Of a stretch of DNA of 64,000 bases, positions 46,393 to 56,110 are shown piece by piece. Under the pieces are notes generated by a model that saw only the letters and a list, made by a program, of their open reading frames with translations, did no database searches and was not told the DNA's origin. The DNA is from Flammeovirga kamogawensis (GTDB lineage Bacteria > Bacteroidota > Bacteroidia > Cytophagales > Flammeovirgaceae), in assembly GCF_018736065.1 (NCBI RefSeq), contig NZ_CP076128.1, positions 4,527,001 to 4,591,000 of the forward strand, written 5' to 3'. Positions within the stretch are counted from its first letter, which is position 1, and every line of letters starts with the position of its first letter. Made by a program: the position numbers and the translations under genes.

Positions 46393-47595
46393 TTGGCTAC
46401 CTTTAGTGATTATAAACTAAAAATTAATCAATTGGATAAACAGACAATAAAAGGGTTAAAGAAAAACCCAATGTATATATTTTTACTAGTCTTATCTATA
46501 GCAACTGCACTTGGTTTTCAGGGGTGGAGAACATTATTTAATAATTTTGCTGTAGATGAAATAGGTTTAAATGGACTAGATATAGGGGCAATTCAGTCTT
46601 TTAGAGAGGTTCCAGGTTTTTTAGTAGTAACGGCTTTATTTTTCTTGATGTTTATCAAAGAAGATAAGTTTGCCTCAATATCTATAATTGTAATGGGTAT
46701 AGGTGTTGCTATAACAGGTCTATTTCCAACATTTTGGGGCTTAATGTTTACAACATTAATAATGTCAATAGGTTTTCATTATTTCGAAACGGCAAATCAA
46801 TCTTTAACTCTTCAAAGTTTTTCTAAGGTAGATAGTCCACATATCTTAGCAAGATTAAAAAGTACAATGGCTTTTACAAACATAGCTATTGGAGGAGTAA
46901 TATATGGCCTTACTTTTATAACAGATTATACAACAATTTATCTCTTAATAGGTGTAGTTGTTGTGATTGCAGGTATTTGGGCAGTAATTCAGCACCCGAT
47001 ACCTAAAGATGCAGTAGTACAGCATAAAAAAATGATCTTTAAAAGTAAGTACTGGTTATTCTATGTTTTAAATTTATTGAGTGGTGCAAGAAGACAAGTT
47101 TTTGTAGTTTTTGCTGTCTTATTATTAGTAGAGAAATACAATTTTACAATTCAAGAAATTACGGTATTATTTGTTGTAAATAATATCATCTCAATGTATT
47201 TTAATCCAATCATTGCACGTATGTTAAACCGCTTTGGAGAACGTAAAATGTTAAGTTTTGAATACATTAGCTTAGCAATTGTTTTTATTGCTTATGCTAC
47301 AATAGAAAACAGATGGGTAGTTGCAATATTGTATGTGATCGATCATATCTTCTTTAGCTTCTCAATAGGGATAAAAACATATTTTCAAAAACATGCTGAC
47401 CCAAAAGATATTGCACCTTCTATGGCGGTTGGATTTACTATAAATCATGTAGTAGCTGTATTTTTACCAATTTTAGGTGGGTGGATTTGGCTTAGAGATT
47501 GGACCTTACCCTTTTATGGAGGGGCCCTTCTTTGTATAATTTCATTGATATTTACACAGTTTATGTTGCCAACTCCAGAAGAAAAAACAGTATAG
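46393..47595 (+). CDS. Major facilitator superfamily transporter
   Basis: The protein is up to 400 residues with about 11-12 membrane helices from PMYIFLLVLSIATALGFQGW onward, and a central loop near residue 220. The longest start, TTG at 46393, lies only four bases after the T run of the preceding terminator, which leaves no room for a leader; a TTG at 46432 or the ATG at 46471 are alternatives. Conserved WRTLFNNFAVDEIG and SIGFHYFETANQSL are family-like, but no sugar-specific signature is clear. Directly after the hydrolase genes, it could import glucose or cellobiose released by the GH3 enzyme, but its own promoter region is uncertain. Transporter class is firm; substrate is inferred only from position. 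Confidence 0.85.
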   Translation: MATFSDYKLKINQLDKQTIKGLKKNPMYIFLLVLSIATALGFQGWRTLFNNFAVDEIGLNGLDIGAIQSFREVPGFLVVTALFFLMFIKEDKFASISIIVMGIGVAITGLFPTFWGLMFTTLIMSIGFHYFETANQSLTLQSFSKVDSPHILARLKSTMAFTNIAIGGVIYGLTFITDYTTIYLLIGVVVVIAGIWAVIQHPIPKDAVVQHKKMIFKSKYWLFYVLNLLSGARRQVFVVFAVLLLVEKYNFTIQEITVLFVVNNIISMYFNPIIARMLNRFGERKMLSFEYISLAIVFIAYATIENRWVVAILYVIDHIFFSFSIGIKTYFQKHADPKDIAPSMAVGFTINHVVAVFLPILGGWIWLRDWTLPFYGGALLCIISLIFTQFMLPTPEEKTV

Positions 47596-47818
47596 TAAAC
47601 AATTCGTGTAAACTATAAATTGTACTATATCAAGTATTCAATCATTTAGTTAAAAAAAAGAGTTTAATGATGTTGATATTAAAATTCTTTGTAGTAGATT
47701 AAATGATAGATAATGTCGAACATGAATTTCAGTAAAAGGCATTATAAAATCTTTTAAGAAAGTACAGATTTTGTTCTTTCATAATTTAAAGAACCTATTC
47801 ATTATTTATTTATAACTC

Positions 47819-48433
47819 ATGGCAGAAAACCAAAAAGTAGCTCAAGAATATATCGATAATGCTTTTATCTATGAAACATATAGAGAAGCCTTAGATGGAT
47901 TGTTAGCTGAAGACCCTACTATTGTTAATTATACAGATTCTCAATTGGTAGATTATACAAGGTTGAATGTAACAAGAATGCAGCGTATTGATAAAACAAA
48001 CCGTCTGCTAGATGACTTGAGGACTGCTGGAAGAGCATTGAATAAAAGTGTGTATTGGTTAGTGATAACAGAAGGTTGGTGTGGCGATGCTGCACAAAGT
48101 ACTCCTATTATTGCTGCTGCTGCACAAGTGTCACCAAAAATAGATTTACGCTTCATTTTAAGAGATAATAATGTAGATCTAATGGAAGAATTTCTAACAA
48201 ACGGATCGAGATCGATTCCTAAACTTGTTGTAATAGATCAGAAAACAAATGAGGTTTTAGCAACTTGGGGGCCAAGACCAAATGAGCTTACTGACTTAAT
48301 TCCTGAAATTAAAAAGGAAGTAGGAGATGATAAGCAACAGTTTTCGATGAAAATACAACGTTGGTACAACAAAAATAAAGGAAAAGCTATTATGAAAGAT
48401 CTTCAGAAAATTCTAGAAGATATTACTGAATAA
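47819..48433 (+). CDS. Thioredoxin-fold protein with single active-site cysteine
   Basis: This 204-residue cytoplasmic protein (no signal peptide) has an N-terminal helical region followed by a thioredoxin fold from about residue 75. The active-site position reads EGWCGDAAQS: Trp87-Cys88-Gly89-Asp90, so the second cysteine of CxxC is missing. The cis-proline strand is SIPKLVVID. This matches the Thioredoxin_9 group widespread in Bacteroidota. With one cysteine it could act as a monothiol reductant, a thiol-binding protein or a non-redox member. It stands alone, 223 bases after the transporter gene, and ends before a strong terminator. Function is unknown beyond the fold. Confidence 0.8.
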   Translation: MAENQKVAQEYIDNAFIYETYREALDGLLAEDPTIVNYTDSQLVDYTRLNVTRMQRIDKTNRLLDDLRTAGRALNKSVYWLVITEGWCGDAAQSTPIIAAAAQVSPKIDLRFILRDNNVDLMEEFLTNGSRSIPKLVVIDQKTNEVLATWGPRPNELTDLIPEIKKEVGDDKQQFSMKIQRWYNKNKGKAIMKDLQKILEDITE

Positions 48434-48455
48434 TGTTTTTAAAGAAACCATATTT

Positions 48456-48490
48456 AAAGAGATTACAATGCATTGTAGTCTCTTTTTTTT
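48456..48490 (+). terminator. Terminator after thioredoxin-like gene
   Basis: Arms AAAGAGATTACAATG and CATTGTAGTCTCTTT (one G-T pair) pair without an unpaired spacer and continue into T residues. Confidence 0.9.
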
Positions 48491-48543
48491 CATGTAAAAT
48501 TAAAGTTATATTCGATTTTAATTTGTGTAATTTTTGATTTACT

Positions 48544-49131
48544 ATGTCTTCACATCATATTGTTAGGGACGACCAAGAGCCTGCAGTTTTAGTTTTACAT
48601 ATTGATGAATCCAATATAGAATTCATTCAATCTTTATTAGAATGGAGCCCTATAGTTATTGCAGTAGAAGAAACCTTAGAAAAGTTACTATCTATGGATA
48701 TAAAAGTAGATTGGGTAATCGTAAGTGAATCTTATTTCGAGAAAGCGAAAGTACTAATGCAAAACCAAATACCTTATAAGCTTAAAACGTTAATTAATGA
48801 GGAATTAAATGATGCATTTGAATGGTTGCATGAGGCAGGGCATAAAGCTGTAAATGTAATTTTAAAAGAATTTACACATTCTCAGGAGGTTTTCTTTTTA
48901 GAACAAGAATTTCTAAAAAATGTAGTTACTTTCTTTGAAAGCAAAAGAGGGGTAATTGCTAAACAAGAAAAATATGAAAAATGGTTAAGACAAGGTGTTA
49001 AGTTGTCTTTTGTTGCAAATAGCACAAAAAATTTACATCATGTAAACGCAAATACTTGGGAAGTTAAGGAAGATGGAATGGTAACAATTATTGCTAAACC
49101 ACCGTACTTTGTTTTTGAAAATTTAGGCTAG
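48544..49131 (+). CDS. Degenerate thiamine-pyrophosphokinase-like protein
   Basis: The protein has 195 residues and no signal peptide. The start MSSHHIVRDDQEPAVLVL and the alternating strands and helices (ESNIEFIQSLLEWSPIVIAV, LLSMDIKVDWVIV) resemble, from memory, a Bacteroidota family annotated as thiamine pyrophosphokinase, which transfers pyrophosphate from ATP to thiamine. The acidic GDxDS-type catalytic loop expected after the D-W-V-I strand reads VSESYFEKA instead, so the usual metal-binding aspartates are not visible. It may be a non-catalytic relative or a different enzyme. It sits alone, upstream of bshC by 145 bases. The resemblance is moderate and should be treated as a suggestion. 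Confidence 0.4.
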   Translation: MSSHHIVRDDQEPAVLVLHIDESNIEFIQSLLEWSPIVIAVEETLEKLLSMDIKVDWVIVSESYFEKAKVLMQNQIPYKLKTLINEELNDAFEWLHEAGHKAVNVILKEFTHSQEVFFLEQEFLKNVVTFFESKRGVIAKQEKYEKWLRQGVKLSFVANSTKNLHHVNANTWEVKEDGMVTIIAKPPYFVFENLG

Positions 49132-49276
49132 AAGATAGAGCAATTATAGATATAATGTTAATTAATCATCATAATGATTATATGAATGTTGTTGAAACAA
49201 ATATATTTATCAAATCTTTCTTTTTATTTAAAAAACATCGCTTAAATTCGTAAATCAATACATCGAATATATCAGA

Positions 49277-50842
49277 ATGAATACATATAAAATACCTTTT
49301 GAGACAGCGGGTTTATACGGCAAAATGTTCCTAGACTACCTTAATGGAAATGATGCATTAAAATCGTTATATCAATTTGAACCTAATTTATCATCTTTTG
49401 ACAAAATAATTGACTTACGTAAATCTTTTCCTAAGCAGAAAAGAACTTTACTGGTAGATAGCTTAAAGAAACAATATAGTGAAATAGAAGATGCTCCAAT
49501 TGCACAAATTGAACTGTTAGAAAAAGAAAACACATTCACTGTTGTAACAGGGCATCAACTAAATATTTTTACAGGGCCATTATTTTTTATTTATAAAATA
49601 GCTGCTACAATACACTTAACACAACAATTAAAAGAAAAATATCCTGATTGTAATTTCATTCCGGTGTATTGGATGGCAACTGAAGATCATGATTTTGAGG
49701 AGATTGCTTCTTTTAAATTAAGTGGTAAAAAATACACATGGGAACACCCTGAAGCAACAGGCCCTGTCGGTAGATTATCATTGGAAGGAATTGATAAAAT
49801 TCTAGATCAAATAAAAGATATGCCACAGTTTTTTGTTGATGCTTATACTGATAATAAGACATTAACAGAAGCAACAAGAAGCTATGTCAATCATTTATTC
49901 TCAAGATATGGCTTAGTTTGTTTTGATGCTGATCATGTAGAACTAAAGTCATCATTTAAAGAAATTCTAATAAAAGAATTATTTGATAATACTGCAGTGG
50001 AAAAGGTAGAAAAAGCAAATACAATTATTGAATCTGCGGGATATAAAACACAAATACATGCTAGAGCAATTAATTTGTTTTACATGGAAGATAAAGTAAG
50101 GCTTAGGTTAGAAAAAACATCTAAAGGCTTTAAAACTGTTGATGGTGATTATAGTTGGACAGATAGTGAGATGAGGGATATTGTGGAAAATAATCCTGAA
50201 AGACTAAGTCCAAATGTAGTTTTAAGACCTGTTTTACAAGAGTTCCTTTTACCTAATCTAGCATATTTAGGCGGACCAGCAGAGGTTATTTATTGGCTAC
50301 AATTAAAAGGTGTTTTTGATGCTTACAATGTCTTTTATCCTATGGTTTTACCAAGAGGTTTTTCTTTGCTACTTGATGCTAAATATAGTGTAAAATGGAG
50401 AAAAATGGGATGGCCTTTAGAGGAATTACTACAACCTGTTGCAACTATTGAAAATAAATTATTAGACGAAAGAGAAGAACTAGAAACAAGCCTAGAAGCA
50501 GAAATTAAACAATTTGATTCACTTTACGCATCTATTTTAGAAAAAGGAAAAGCTATTACGCCAAATTTAGAAAAGCATGTTCTTGCTGAAAAATTAAGAG
50601 GAGAAAAAAGGTTAAAGCATACAGCAGATAAGTTGAGAAAAGAGGGGAAAAGGAAAATCAAAGAAGATATTGAAAGAGTTGTCTGTATTAGAGAGTGTTT
50701 GTTGCCTTCTAATGTACCTCAAGAAAGAGTAGAGAATTTATTGTCTTTTTGGTCTAAATCTAAAGGCGATTTACTATTAGATACATTTGTTAAAGAGCTT
50801 GATCCGCTAGCGTTTAAATTAAATATTATAGTTGAAGATTAG
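49277..50842 (+). CDS. bshC: Bacillithiol biosynthesis cysteine-adding enzyme BshC
   Basis: This 521-residue protein is of normal length for BshC. Diagnostic blocks are VVTGHQLNIFTGPLFFIYKI (about residues 93-112), PVYWMATEDHDFEEI, GPVGRLSLEGI, and YLGGPAEVIYWLQLKGVF, followed by a helical coiled-coil region (about 390-465) and a C-terminal domain. BshC adds cysteine to glucosaminyl-malate in the last step of bacillithiol synthesis, the low-molecular-weight thiol used by Firmicutes and Bacteroidota. The bshA and bshB genes are not in the window. It is transcribed alone, downstream of a palindromic ATAATGATTAT sequence near 49171 that faintly resembles a Fur site. Confidence 0.95.
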   Translation: MNTYKIPFETAGLYGKMFLDYLNGNDALKSLYQFEPNLSSFDKIIDLRKSFPKQKRTLLVDSLKKQYSEIEDAPIAQIELLEKENTFTVVTGHQLNIFTGPLFFIYKIAATIHLTQQLKEKYPDCNFIPVYWMATEDHDFEEIASFKLSGKKYTWEHPEATGPVGRLSLEGIDKILDQIKDMPQFFVDAYTDNKTLTEATRSYVNHLFSRYGLVCFDADHVELKSSFKEILIKELFDNTAVEKVEKANTIIESAGYKTQIHARAINLFYMEDKVRLRLEKTSKGFKTVDGDYSWTDSEMRDIVENNPERLSPNVVLRPVLQEFLLPNLAYLGGPAEVIYWLQLKGVFDAYNVFYPMVLPRGFSLLLDAKYSVKWRKMGWPLEELLQPVATIENKLLDEREELETSLEAEIKQFDSLYASILEKGKAITPNLEKHVLAEKLRGEKRLKHTADKLRKEGKRKIKEDIERVVCIRECLLPSNVPQERVENLLSFWSKSKGDLLLDTFVKELDPLAFKLNIIVED

Positions 50843-50992
50843 GCTTTAGTACTTTTAGTTAAACAAATGAATTTAAATTTAGGTTAAAAGTATATTGAAG
50901 TTTGTTTTCTACAATTTAAGCGTGATTTACTTTAGTGTAAAGCCATAAAAATATGTTAGCTTTACAGCAAGAATATTAATAATTACATACAT

Positions 50993-52354
50993 ATGACACC
51001 ATATATTGACCAAAACAAGGATAGATTCCTATCTGAGTTATTTGACTTATTAAAAATCCCATCTGTTAGTACAGATGTTGAATATCAGCCTGATATCAAA
51101 AAAGCTGCTGCTTTTATTGCTCATCAATTAAACGAAATTGGGGCCGATAAGGTAGAAATTTGTCAAACAGCGGGTAACCCTGTTGTATATGGTGAAAAAA
51201 TAATTGATCCAAAATTGCCTACGGTAATGGTTTATGGCCATTACGATGTGCAACCTGCAGACCCTATAGAATTATGGGATAGCCCCCCTTTTGAACCTAC
51301 TATTAAAAATGGAAATATCTATGCAAGAGGTGCTTCTGATGATAAAGGTCAGATGTATATGCATATTAAAGCATTTGAGTCAATGATGAAGAATAACACA
51401 TTAACTTGTAATGTGAAGTTCATGATTGAAGGTGAAGAAGAAATTGGTTCAGTAAATTTAGGTGACTTTATTAAAGAAAGAAAAGCAGATTTATCTGCTG
51501 ATGTGATTTTAATTTCTGATACAGGGATGATCTCTTTAGATACACCATCTATTACAGTTGGTTTGAGAGGATTATCTTATATGGAAGTAGAATTGACCGG
51601 TCCAAATAGAGATTTACACTCAGGTATGTATGGTGGTGCAGTTCAGAATCCTTTAAATGCATTAACAGAAGTAATTGCATCTTTAAAAGATAAAGACGGT
51701 CACATTACAATTCCTGGTTTTTATGATAAAGTAGAGATTATCTCCGATGCGGATAGAGCAAAAATGGCAAAAGCACCATTTGATCTAGAAGCATATAAAG
51801 CCGCACTTGATTTAGAAAAAGAATTTGGAGAGAAAGGATACTCAACAAATGAGCGTACAAGTATTCGTCCTACTTTAGATGTAAACGGCTTATGGGGTGG
51901 ATATACTGGCGAAGGAGCAAAAACAGTAATTCCATCTAAAGCATATGCTAAAATCTCTATGAGGTTAGTACCACATCAAACATGGGAAGAAATTTCTGAG
52001 TTATTTACAAAGCATATTGAATCTATCGTTCCAGATGGTATACGAGTAAAAGTAACAACTCATCATGGAGGAATGCCGGTAGTAATACCAACTAATTCTG
52101 TAGAATTTGAAGCAGCTAATGCCGCTTATGCAGAAGCTTTTGGCAAAGAACCAATTCCAGTAAGAAGTGGAGGGTCTATTCCTATTGTTGCTTTATTTAA
52201 AGAGGAGCTTGGTTTAGATTCTGTAATGATGGGCTTTGGGTTAGATTCTGATGCTATACATTCACCTAATGAGAAATTTGGTATTGCCAACTTCTTAAAA
52301 GGTATAGAAACAATAGAATTGTTTTATAAGCACTACGCATTACTGAAAAAGTAA
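50993..52354 (+). CDS. M20-family dipeptidase
   Basis: This 453-residue cytoplasmic protein matches the M20 dipeptidase (CNDP-like) branch. Metal-ligand motifs are VYGHYDVQPADP (His and Asp), ARGASDDKGQMYMHIKA (bridging Asp), MIEGEEEIGS (catalytic Glu pair) and SDTGM, with the last His in DAIHSPNEKF. The dimerisation domain with GPNRDLHSGMYGG lies in the middle. These enzymes hydrolyse dipeptides using two zinc or manganese ions. No signal peptide is present. It is alone between two intergenic regions and ends at a good terminator. The activity class is clear; exact dipeptide preference is unknown. Confidence 0.93.
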   Translation: MTPYIDQNKDRFLSELFDLLKIPSVSTDVEYQPDIKKAAAFIAHQLNEIGADKVEICQTAGNPVVYGEKIIDPKLPTVMVYGHYDVQPADPIELWDSPPFEPTIKNGNIYARGASDDKGQMYMHIKAFESMMKNNTLTCNVKFMIEGEEEIGSVNLGDFIKERKADLSADVILISDTGMISLDTPSITVGLRGLSYMEVELTGPNRDLHSGMYGGAVQNPLNALTEVIASLKDKDGHITIPGFYDKVEIISDADRAKMAKAPFDLEAYKAALDLEKEFGEKGYSTNERTSIRPTLDVNGLWGGYTGEGAKTVIPSKAYAKISMRLVPHQTWEEISELFTKHIESIVPDGIRVKVTTHHGGMPVVIPTNSVEFEAANAAYAEAFGKEPIPVRSGGSIPIVALFKEELGLDSVMMGFGLDSDAIHSPNEKFGIANFLKGIETIELFYKHYALLKK

Positions 52355-52376
52355 TTTTAGTATTATATACACAAAG

Positions 52377-52414
52377 AAAAAGCCTAATTCTCTTATTGAG
52401 ATTGGGCTTTTTTT
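52377..52414 (+). terminator. Terminator after M20 dipeptidase
   Basis: Arms AAAAAGCCTAAT and ATTGGGCTTTTT (one G-T pair) extend into a T run. Confidence 0.9.
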
Positions 52415-52570
52415 CTTTCTTATAATCTTAGTTATCCTATTACTTCCACATAAATAGAATAACAAGTTAAAAGAAGTAATAAAATGAACGGATTTTGAGT
52501 TTTGTTTAATTTATAGGGTTATCCCCCCGTGAGACAACCCTCATTTAAATTGAAAAAATTGTTAAATAAG

Positions 52571-52627
52571 GTATACAGTCATGAATTTCGATACCGCAGT
52601 AATGTATACAAGAGGCGATTGTATACA
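52571..52627 (+). repeat. Three GTATACA repeats upstream of sufB
   Basis: Copies start at 52571, 52604 and 52621. Each contains the palindrome GTATAC. They could be protein-binding sites for control of sufB, though they lie more than 350 bases before its start. Confidence 0.5.
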
Positions 52628-52857
52628 AAAGCAACTTTAACATTTGTAAATATAATTATTCTAGTGTGAAACGTACAGTTATTAACTATTTTTTTTAATT
52701 ATCAAACTATAATTATCTTTTTCAAAGAAAATTAGAACTTTTTATGTCCAAAATCATACTTTCTAAAAATAATCGTTTAATTTTGCTATTTAGAACTATA
52801 CTAAATAAAATGAAGGGTATTAACTTACTCTTTTAGAGAGGTGTAGTAGGTTTAAAG

Positions 52858-52865
52858 TATCTTTG
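52858..52865 (+). promoter_or_regulatory. Candidate -7 promoter element for sufB
   Basis: TATCTTTG matches TAnnTTTG exactly, 121 bases before the sufB start. A clear -33 TTTG element is not seen at the usual spacing. Confidence 0.4.
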
Positions 52866-52986
52866 TGCTTTTAAAAAGAAAGAAGTAAAACCTTTATTAA
52901 TTTTACTTTGTTTAGATAAAAGACAGAAAGCTAGTTTAATCTATTTTAAGAAGACTTTAAAATAACGTAGTAAACGTTTTGATATA

Positions 52987-54453
52987 ATGAGTGCAGATCA
53001 GGATAATAAAATATTAGAGGACTTTACGTCCAAAGAGTATGAGCACGGTTGGACTGTTGATATTGAAGCAGATCAAGCTCCAAAAGGTCTAAACGAGGAA
53101 ATTGTAAGATTTATCTCAGCTAAGAAAGAAGAGCCACAATGGTTATTGGATTGGCGTCTTGAGGCTTTCAAAGAATGGCAAAAAATGGAATGTCCTGAGT
53201 GGGCAAATGTTGTCTTTGAACAAGTAGATTACCAAGATATAATATATTATTCTGCTCCTAAACAAAAGATTTCATTAGATTCTTTAGAAGAAGTAGACCC
53301 TGAGTTATTAGCTACTTTTGAGAAATTAGGTATTTCTTTAGACGAGCAAAAGCGTTTAACAGGCGTAAAAGATTCAAACATTGCTGTTGATGCTGTATTT
53401 GATTCAGTTTCTGTAGCAACTACTTTTAAAGATACTCTTGCTGAAAAAGGTATTATTTTCTGTTCTTTCTCAGAAGCAGTAAAAGATCACCCAGAATTAG
53501 TGAGACAATACTTAGGATCAGTTGTTCCTGTAAAAGATAACTTTTTCTCTGCATTAAACTCAGCAGTATTCTCTGACGGATCTTTCTGTTATATTCCAAA
53601 AGGTGTTCGTTGCCCAATGGAATTATCTACTTACTTCCGTATTAATGCAGAAGGTACAGGTCAGTTCGAAAGAACTCTTATCGTAGCTGACGAAGATTCT
53701 TATGTATCTTACTTAGAAGGTTGTACTGCTCCTCAACGTGATGAAAATCAATTACACGCAGCTGTAGTTGAGATTTTTGTACATAAAGAAGCAGAAGTTA
53801 AATATTCAACTGTTCAAAACTGGTATCCTGGTGATGAGAATGGTAAAGGTGGAGTATTCAACTTTGTAACAAAGAGAGGTATTTGTGATGGTGATAATTC
53901 GAAATTATCATGGACTCAAGTTGAAACAGGATCTGCTGTAACTTGGAAATATCCATCTTGTATCTTAAAAGGAGATAACTCTGTTGGTGAATTTTATTCT
54001 GTAGCTGTTACAAATCAAATGCAACAAGCTGATACAGGTACAAAAATGATCCATATTGGTAAAAACACTAAATCAAGAATAGTTTCTAAAGGTGTTTCTG
54101 CTGGTAAATCTCAAAACTCATATAGAGGGTTAGTTAAAGTAAACAAGAGAGCAGAAAATTCTCGTAATTTCTCTCAATGTGATTCTTTATTAATGGGCGA
54201 CAAGTGTGGAGCACATACATTCCCTTATATAGAAGTTGACAACAATACTGCAAAAGTAGAGCACGAAGCAACAACATCTAAAATTGGTGAAGATCAGATT
54301 TTCTATTGTAACCAACGTGGTATCGATACAGAGCAAGCCGTAGCATTAATTGTAAACGGTTACTGTAAAGAAGTTCTTAACAAGTTACCAATGGAATTTG
54401 CTGTAGAAGCTCAAAAACTTCTCGCTTTATCATTAGAAGGTTCTGTAGGTTAA
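52987..54453 (+). CDS. sufB: Fe-S cluster assembly scaffold protein SufB
   Basis: This 488-residue protein is the usual SufB length. It begins like SufB ([19 protein letters not shown]) and has [57 protein letters not shown] and the ending [19 protein letters not shown], all typical blocks including the conserved cysteine in LEGCTAP. SufB forms the SufBC2D complex that builds Fe-S clusters. Unusually, sufC, sufD and sufS do not follow; a terminator comes 24 bases after the stop and the next gene is a histidine kinase. The partners must be elsewhere. Three GTATACA repeats and a TAnnTTTG element lie upstream. Confidence 0.96.
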   Translation: MSADQDNKILEDFTSKEYEHGWTVDIEADQAPKGLNEEIVRFISAKKEEPQWLLDWRLEAFKEWQKMECPEWANVVFEQVDYQDIIYYSAPKQKISLDSLEEVDPELLATFEKLGISLDEQKRLTGVKDSNIAVDAVFDSVSVATTFKDTLAEKGIIFCSFSEAVKDHPELVRQYLGSVVPVKDNFFSALNSAVFSDGSFCYIPKGVRCPMELSTYFRINAEGTGQFERTLIVADEDSYVSYLEGCTAPQRDENQLHAAVVEIFVHKEAEVKYSTVQNWYPGDENGKGGVFNFVTKRGICDGDNSKLSWTQVETGSAVTWKYPSCILKGDNSVGEFYSVAVTNQMQQADTGTKMIHIGKNTKSRIVSKGVSAGKSQNSYRGLVKVNKRAENSRNFSQCDSLLMGDKCGAHTFPYIEVDNNTAKVEHEATTSKIGEDQIFYCNQRGIDTEQAVALIVNGYCKEVLNKLPMEFAVEAQKLLALSLEGSVG

Positions 54454-54476
54454 TCACTACAAAGAATATAAATATT

Positions 54477-54515
54477 AAGGTATCAAAGAGTTTAACTTTT
54501 TTGATACCTTTTTTT
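54477..54515 (+). terminator. Terminator after sufB
   Basis: Arms AAGGTATCAAA and TTTGATACCTT flank a 15-base loop and are followed by T residues. Confidence 0.88.
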
Positions 54516-54655
54516 ATGAAAAATAAAATATGATCTGTTTTAGATTATTTTCTATGAAAATTAGGTTAAAATAGATATTTCTTGAATAACTGTTAATAAT
54601 AATTATTATCTTATATTGATCTTTATCAAATTAGAAAATGACTATTTAATTACCT

Positions 54656-56110
54656 ATGGATTATACGAAAGAATGGTACATATCAGTATTAAATTCTATC
54701 AATGACTTAATTTTAGTAAAAGGAGATAAATCTAAACTGTTATGGGCAAACAAAGCTTTTCGAGACCTTTATAATATGAGTAACGAAGAGCTAATTAATA
54801 TAGTTGATTCAGAATCGAGTGATCCTGATGATACAGTTCAGTATGTAAAAGATGACCACTATGTATTTACTAATGGAGTAACTTTAGATATTCCTTCAGA
54901 AGCAGTGAGTAATAATAATGGAGAAATCAGTTACTATCACACAATAAAAAACCCAATCAAAAATACTAAAGGAAATGTAATTAGAACTGTTGGTGTATCG
55001 AGGTTAATAAATGATGACGATTTACTTGAAAAATCAAAGAGAAAAAGACTTGAACAAAAAACAGATATACAAGATCTAAAAACTTTTGTACAGAGTATTC
55101 CAAGCCCTGTGATTATGTTAGATCTATCTAACCGAATTATTGCAAGTAGTGATGCTTGGGTTGATTATTTTGAACAGACAAAAGAGGATATAATCTGGGC
55201 AGATTTTTTCGAAAGGTATACTAATAAACTTCCTTTTAAAGATAAAGTAGAAGAATGTGTTACAACATCTAAAAAAGTAACCTTGGACTCTGTATCCATA
55301 GATTTAAAAAATCAAGTATCTCACTTTCAAGTAATATTTAATCCTTGGATTATGAGTTCTGGAGATGTTGGAGGTGTAATGTTAATGCTAAATGATATAA
55401 CTTCTCAGGTTGAAAAGGAAAAAACTCTCCAAAAATACAACGAAGAGTTAAAGCAATTTGCATATATAACAACGCACGATATAAAAAGTCCAATTACAAA
55501 TATTGAAAGTTTTTTGAGCTTGTTAAAAATGGATGATAAAATTCAAGACCAAAGGTCATTACAAGCAATACATTGGATTCAAAAATCTATCGAGCAAGCA
55601 AATGAAAAGATTACTGACCTTGTTCAGGTTATTCAGCAAAGGGAGCAAGCAATAGAAAATGAGGTTATAAATCTAAACTTATTTATTTCTACTGTTGTTG
55701 ATAAATACAGAGATGCTATTTATGAAATTGAAGGAGAAGTAAAATTGGAGTTAACAGGTGATATATTTTTATCAACTTCAAGAAAGCAGCTTCAAACAAT
55801 ATTAGATAATCTTTTAACAAATGCTATACGTTATAAGGACCGAAATAGAATGTTGATCATTAAAATCAATATTCAAAATACAGCTGTAGACCATTGTTTA
55901 ATTAGTGTAGAAGATAATGGTATTGGGATTGACCTTTCTAAACATAGAGAACGCATTTTTGATATGTTTAAAAGAGCGAATGATAGTACTGAAGGTAGTG
56001 GATTAGGGTTGTATTTATCTCAGCAAGCTGCAGAGCAATTAAATGCTACAATTGAAGTAGAAAGTGAGATTAGAAAAGGCACTAAGTTTATAATTAAATT
56101 ACCCAAATAA
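54656..56110 (+). CDS. Cytoplasmic PAS-PAS sensor histidine kinase
   Basis: This 484-residue protein has no membrane helix. Two PAS-like domains (about 8-120, with LILVKGDKSKLLWANKAFRD, and about 140-255, with SIPSPVIMLDLSNRIIASSD) precede a HisKA domain with His274 in TTHDIKSPI and an HATPase domain with N-box NLLTNAIRY, G1 DNGIGID and G2 GSGLGLYLS. All catalytic motifs are intact, so it should autophosphorylate on His274. Its stop codon overlaps the start of the receiver gene by one base (TAATG arrangement), so the two are coupled. It resembles kinases of phytochrome-like and light- or redox-sensing systems, but the signal is unknown. Confidence 0.92.
   Translation: MDYTKEWYISVLNSINDLILVKGDKSKLLWANKAFRDLYNMSNEELINIVDSESSDPDDTVQYVKDDHYVFTNGVTLDIPSEAVSNNNGEISYYHTIKNPIKNTKGNVIRTVGVSRLINDDDLLEKSKRKRLEQKTDIQDLKTFVQSIPSPVIMLDLSNRIIASSDAWVDYFEQTKEDIIWADFFERYTNKLPFKDKVEECVTTSKKVTLDSVSIDLKNQVSHFQVIFNPWIMSSGDVGGVMLMLNDITSQVEKEKTLQKYNEELKQFAYITTHDIKSPITNIESFLSLLKMDDKIQDQRSLQAIHWIQKSIEQANEKITDLVQVIQQREQAIENEVINLNLFISTVVDKYRDAIYEIEGEVKLELTGDIFLSTSRKQLQTILDNLLTNAIRYKDRNRMLIIKINIQNTAVDHCLISVEDNGIGIDLSKHRERIFDMFKRANDSTEGSGLGLYLSQQAAEQLNATIEVESEIRKGTKFIIKLPK

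Larger units (their letters stand above)
52415..52986 (+). other. 572-base region upstream of sufB
   Basis: It holds three GTATACA copies (52571, 52604, 52621) and a TATCTTTG sequence at 52858-52865. A 30-codon open frame at 52744 was seen but lacks support. No RNA gene was recognised. Confidence 0.5.

Noticed and set aside
49169-49183. Fur box upstream of bshC (TCATAATGATTATAT)
   Set aside because: It matches a Fur-type palindrome only partly, and such AT palindromes are expected by chance in this DNA; no iron gene is adjacent.
52571-52627. CRISPR array from the GTATACA repeats
   Set aside because: Repeats are seven bases long, unevenly spaced by 33 and 17 bases, and no cas gene is present.
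52744-52836. 30-codon open frame (MSKIILSKNN...) upstream of sufB
   Set aside because: Too short, basic and low-complexity, with no translation signal or known family; kept only as a note.
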